9,171 nt of DNA from Flavobacteriales bacterium. GTDB lineage: Bacteria > Bacteroidota > Bacteroidia > Flavobacteriales_D > Sanyastnellaceae. A program made the translations under genes and the position numbers. Below, piece after piece: positions 6,381 to 9,171 of this stretch; position 1 is the first letter of the stretch; each line of letters starts with the position of its first letter. The stretch spans positions 1-9,171 of the forward strand of contig DQRJ01000136.1 in the NCBI GenBank assembly GCA_015663855.1. Direction: 5' to 3'. A model generated the notes under the pieces. That model saw only the letters and a program-made list of their open reading frames with translations, was not told the DNA's origin and ran no database searches.

Positions 6381-6441
6381 TTGACTTTTTGTCAAAGATT
6401 GAAATTATTCTTTATTTGACTTTTATGTAACTTTATGTTAC
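6381..6441. repeat. Cluster of short repeats upstream of the plus-strand gene
   Basis: TTGACTTTT occurs at 6381-6389 and again at 6416-6424, exactly 35 bases apart. Two separate inverted repeats have 5-bp arms and 5-base spacers: TTGAC/GTCAA at 6381-6395 and GTAAC/GTTAC at 6427-6441. The triplet of TTTAT words at 6411, 6422 and 6432 falls on a spacing of about one helical turn. The second palindrome lies between the proposed -33 and -7 elements, where a bound regulator could block RNA polymerase. Regulatory meaning is inference. Confidence 0.45.
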
Positions 6442-6446
6442 CTTTC
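6415..6446 (+). promoter_or_regulatory. Bacteroidota-type promoter of the exported protein gene
   Basis: TTTG at 6415-6418 is followed after exactly 20 bases by TACCTTTC at 6439-6446. The latter matches the -7 consensus TAnnTTTG at all but the last base. The spacing is within the usual 19-21. Transcription would begin around 6450, giving a leader of about 17 bases before the ATG at 6468. An alternative -7 match, TAACTTTA at 6428-6435, has no -33 partner at suitable distance. Confidence 0.5.
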
Positions 6447-6467
6447 TCAAAACCAAACCAGCTAACA

Positions 6468-9171
6468 ATGAAACATTTACTAATTATCCCACTTCTGTTT
6501 TTATCGCCTTACCTGTTTTCACAAACCATTTATGAGGGGACTCATATAAGTATAGGGCACGAAGATAATTACTCTATTTCCCTTCCTTCGAACCCTATAT
6601 GGGCTGATGATTATTTGATTAGCGGCACTTATTGGCCGGTCACAATTTTTACTGACCCAACGACCTATTATTCTCGGCTTAAGAGAGTAGATGTTGTGGG
6701 AGATATTATGTGGGATTATGATTACCAGTTTTATGGCGCTGCCGGCACTCCTATGTATAACAGGACGTTACATGTAGATGAATCAGAATACGGGTCTGGG
6801 AGCAGTGCATTATGTGTCGGGTATGTAGATAACGTTACAAAAAACGCTCTGATATATGGAGTTAATACAGTTGGAGGGATTGTTGAAGCAAACGAATTAG
6901 TAAATGTAGAAGGACCTGACGTTGATCATGAGGAGTTTGTTCATGCTGATGAAGTATCTGGTGCTAACATAATCTACCCAGGCTGGATTGTGGTAGGAAA
7001 CACAAAATCAGGCCTGCCAGGAGCAAATGATAGATCCGTTTTACTTTCGTATATTTCTGTAACAGGGGCTGTACTTTGGACTAGGCTCCTAGGCAGTCCG
7101 ATAGACAGTCCTGGAACATCTGACGATTGGGACTACGGGTCTAACGTACTACACATTCCTGATTATGGGTTTTTTGTTAGTGGATCAGGAAATATCTACG
7201 ACCCAAACTCAATGACATATAAGCAGGGAGCTTTAGCTACATTGATTCATTATGACGGCACAATTATGTGGCACCAGATTTACGTTCATTCCACTCTTGC
7301 TGACAATACAGTCTCTGCTTCAGCTTTCTATGATGAAACGAATGGGCTTATTTTTCAAATTGCTAATGGACAAGGAGACCCAACGTTTCTTGAAAACGGG
7401 TTTTCACTTAACGCATTTAAGGTTACTTCAGGAGAAAGCTTCCCTGAGTTTAGAAGAAACTTCCACTTAGATAACACACCTTTGAAGGGCATGACAGTCC
7501 AACCCTCTCAATCCTTTGATAATATAGTTGTGAGCGGATTCCTCGACATGCCATCACCACCATCTGGCGCCAACGCGTGGCCAAATGGGCTAGTTGACAG
7601 TGACCGCCCTCCCTTTTTGATGGAATTTAGTAGGTTAAGAGATACGGTTTCTACAGTAATTTGGAATAAAGTGTATCCGGTATCATCAACAGGGTATGGT
7701 GCGGTAACATTTGACGATTACGAATTGCAATCTAATGTGAATCAACCATTATTTTATCATCCTGAGATGTTAACTCAAAACGTAGATTCAGGTTCATATA
7801 CTTTAGTAGGACTGCGTCAAGGGTATGCTGTTGATAATATGTTCGACGCCGTGTTTGACTTAGAGTTTATCCATGGGGACGTTCATGGGGATGCATTATG
7901 TGATGAGGTAGAGCTCAATATTATTGAGGTAGTGACGCAGATGCAGTATACGTCTAATCCAATTAATGTACTTAAGTACTACCAATTGATGCCTTTAGAG
8001 AGTGATCAGGTTACAAATTCACCGCCCAATATTCCATGTGATATCTGCGACCCGGATCTAACCATGACGATTACAGCGGATTGTGACGCGGCAACTATTT
8101 CCCTTTTATACACAGGTGACATATTAGATATATGCTTGTCTATTAACTGGGGTGACGGGACGATAGAGGTTGTACCAGCTGCGACAACCCTGACCCATAT
8201 CTTTGCACCCGGATTTATAGGAGGGGACGTATGTGTTACTTCTTTTTGCTGTGGATTCAGTGGTATAGGCTCCCCTATGGACTTTAATTGTCTACCAATT
8301 CCGTTACCGGCTGATTGTGATTGTGGTCACTGCCATCCATTTGTTAGTGTATGCCAAAATGACTTTTATTCATCAGCTGTTCAACTCGACGATCCATCAG
8401 CTGATCCACTCTCGGAACTTACCATCGGAATCCTATTGTTATTCCCAGACTGTGCAGGGGGGTGTGCTACTGCACCTTATTCAGTTCATGTAACACTTGG
8501 GTCTTTCATTACGTCTTATTTCGGAGGATGTTTAGATAATCATTCGATTGAATACTATATAAATGGAGTATTAGTGGGAGCTCAAAGCTGTGGGAGCTAC
8601 GCTCCTATTGACTTACCAGTTTCTGCAACAGGAAATCATACTCTAAAAGTTGTCCTTACAAACTGTTCTAATCCAGCTTGTGTAGACACAAGATTAACGG
8701 AGTTCTCTGTAGGAAACTGCGTACCACCAGAAACCCCTAGATTTAAAATAGTTGATAACTCACCCTCAGAAAGTATGTGCGGTAGCATATTTAATTGCTC
8801 GAGATATTTATCGCCATTAACTCAGCCTGCTGCGTGCATGGACATTAGTTGGATTGTAGATGGAGAAGAGATCCCGGGTGGATTTTATAGCCTAGGTCGT
8901 TGTTTCAGCTGGGGGTGTCATACAGTCCAAATGAAAATGTTCTGCATAGACGATCCAACGGTTTTCACTCTTTCTGAACCTCAAACATTTTGCTGTGGTT
9001 TAATAGAAATCGGACCAATTGTGCTTTGGGATACTAGCCCAGAGTGGTTGCCTTATTATTATCCTTTGTCCGCAGAGATTGACTCAAGTTGTAATTTATT
9101 GATTGAGATAGGATCACCTTTGGCAGAAATCGGAGTCTCTAATACGTTCAATATATTTGAAGGAATTGGAA
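6468..9171 (+). CDS. Large exported protein, propeller-like N-half and cysteine-rich PKD-like C-half (3' end cut)
   Basis: An open frame of 901 codons runs to the window edge without a stop. The signal peptide MKHLLIIPLLFLSPYLFSQ (1-19, cleavage probably before T20) sends it to the Sec system. Residues about 20-510 contain repeated blocks of a hydrophobic strand (GWIVVGN, YGFFVSGS, DNIVVSGF, YTLVGL) followed by a segment ending G-x-x-x-W-x-x-x (AVLWTRLLG, TIMWHQIY, VIWNKVY). This is the pattern of seven-bladed-propeller-like repeats in secreted Bacteroidota proteins. From about 520 the protein changes. It becomes cysteine-rich (29 cysteines between 478 and 875, against one before) and has a PKD-type core, INWGDGTIEV (559-568), followed by LTHIF. 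CDCGHCHP lies at 617-624. A type IX sorting domain would be expected beyond the window but cannot be seen. The likely role is cell-surface or extracellular adhesion or binding; enzymatic motifs are not visible. Confidence 0.88.
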   Translation, partial: MKHLLIIPLLFLSPYLFSQTIYEGTHISIGHEDNYSISLPSNPIWADDYLISGTYWPVTIFTDPTTYYSRLKRVDVVGDIMWDYDYQFYGAAGTPMYNRTLHVDESEYGSGSSALCVGYVDNVTKNALIYGVNTVGGIVEANELVNVEGPDVDHEEFVHADEVSGANIIYPGWIVVGNTKSGLPGANDRSVLLSYISVTGAVLWTRLLGSPIDSPGTSDDWDYGSNVLHIPDYGFFVSGSGNIYDPNSMTYKQGALATLIHYDGTIMWHQIYVHSTLADNTVSASAFYDETNGLIFQIANGQGDPTFLENGFSLNAFKVTSGESFPEFRRNFHLDNTPLKGMTVQPSQSFDNIVVSGFLDMPSPPSGANAWPNGLVDSDRPPFLMEFSRLRDTVSTVIWNKVYPVSSTGYGAVTFDDYELQSNVNQPLFYHPEMLTQNVDSGSYTLVGLRQGYAVDNMFDAVFDLEFIHGDVHGDALCDEVELNIIEVVTQMQYTSNPINVLKYYQLMPLESDQVTNSPPNIPCDICDPDLTMTITADCDAATISLLYTGDILDICLSINWGDGTIEVVPAATTLTHIFAPGFIGGDVCVTSFCCGFSGIGSPMDFNCLPIPLPADCDCGHCHPFVSVCQNDFYSSAVQLDDPSADPLSELTIGILLLFPDCAGGCATAPYSVHVTLGSFITSYFGGCLDNHSIEYYINGVLVGAQSCGSYAPIDLPVSATGNHTLKVVLTNCSNPACVDTRLTEFSVGNCVPPETPRFKIVDNSPSESMCGSIFNCSRYLSPLTQPAACMDISWIVDGEEIPGGFYSLGRCFSWGCHTVQMKMFCIDDPTVFTLSEPQTFCCGLIEIGPIVLWDTSPEWLPYYYPLSAEIDSSCNLLIEIGSPLAEIGVSNTFNIFEGIG

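Noticed and set aside
7252..7470. Plus-strand 72-codon frame inside the large exported protein gene
   Set aside because: It is out of frame with the 901-codon gene that has a promoter and signal peptide; a shadow.
1..9171. A defence system, CRISPR array, mobile element or RNA gene in the window
   Set aside because: No regularly spaced repeats, transposase or integrase motifs, tRNA-like cloverleaf or rRNA segments were seen; the genes present are housekeeping, envelope and secreted types.

Overview
The window looks like chromosomal DNA of a Bacteroidota bacterium, probably a flavobacterium-like marine or aquatic lineage. Three things support this. There is a perfect TAnnTTTG promoter box just ahead of aspS, and a TTTG-N20-TACCTTTC promoter ahead of the plus-strand gene. 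The CreD protein is of the type common in that phylum. The large exported protein, with propeller-like repeats, PKD-like domains and many cysteines, is typical of type IX secretion substrates. Shine-Dalgarno sequences are mostly absent and A-rich start contexts replace them, which also fits. The phylum call is inference from these signals; no marker gene was searched.

Layout. Positions 1-6083 hold a minus-strand run of genes, read from right to left: a small six-cysteine lipoprotein (5712-6083), creD (4333-5703), a 302-residue lipoprotein with a possible SRPBCC-like C-terminal half (3393-4301), aspS (1603-3357), a BrxA/BrxB-family bacilliredoxin (1193-1603), trpS (208-1179) and the first 51 codons of an unrecognised gene cut by the left edge (1-153). 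aspS has its own promoter box and overlaps the bacilliredoxin by one base (TAATG). trpS follows after 13 bases. This makes a likely aspS-bacilliredoxin-trpS operon joining two aminoacyl-tRNA synthetases to a thiol-redox protein. The small lipoprotein and creD are 8 bases apart and probably form a second, envelope-related unit.

Positions 6084-6467 separate the minus-strand run from a divergent plus-strand gene. On the minus strand this stretch contains what looks like a decayed, frameshifted gene for a tiny membrane protein (about 6095-6273). It also holds a perfect tandem octamer next to a 7-bp hairpin, and a repeat-rich promoter region for the plus-strand gene.

From 6468 to the right edge runs one open frame of 901 codons with no stop. 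It is a secreted protein with a sharply two-part make-up: about 477 residues of propeller-like repeats with a single cysteine, then at least 424 residues holding 29 cysteines and a PKD-like WGDGT motif. Its C-terminus, where a type IX sorting domain would be expected, lies outside the window.

Most of the window is housekeeping and envelope genes. I see no defence system, CRISPR array, insertion sequence, integrase, rRNA or tRNA gene. The points most worth a second look are the frameshifted membrane-protein remnant, the near-leaderless aspS promoter, the cysteine-rich exported protein, and the lipoprotein with three heptad repeats behind its lipid anchor.
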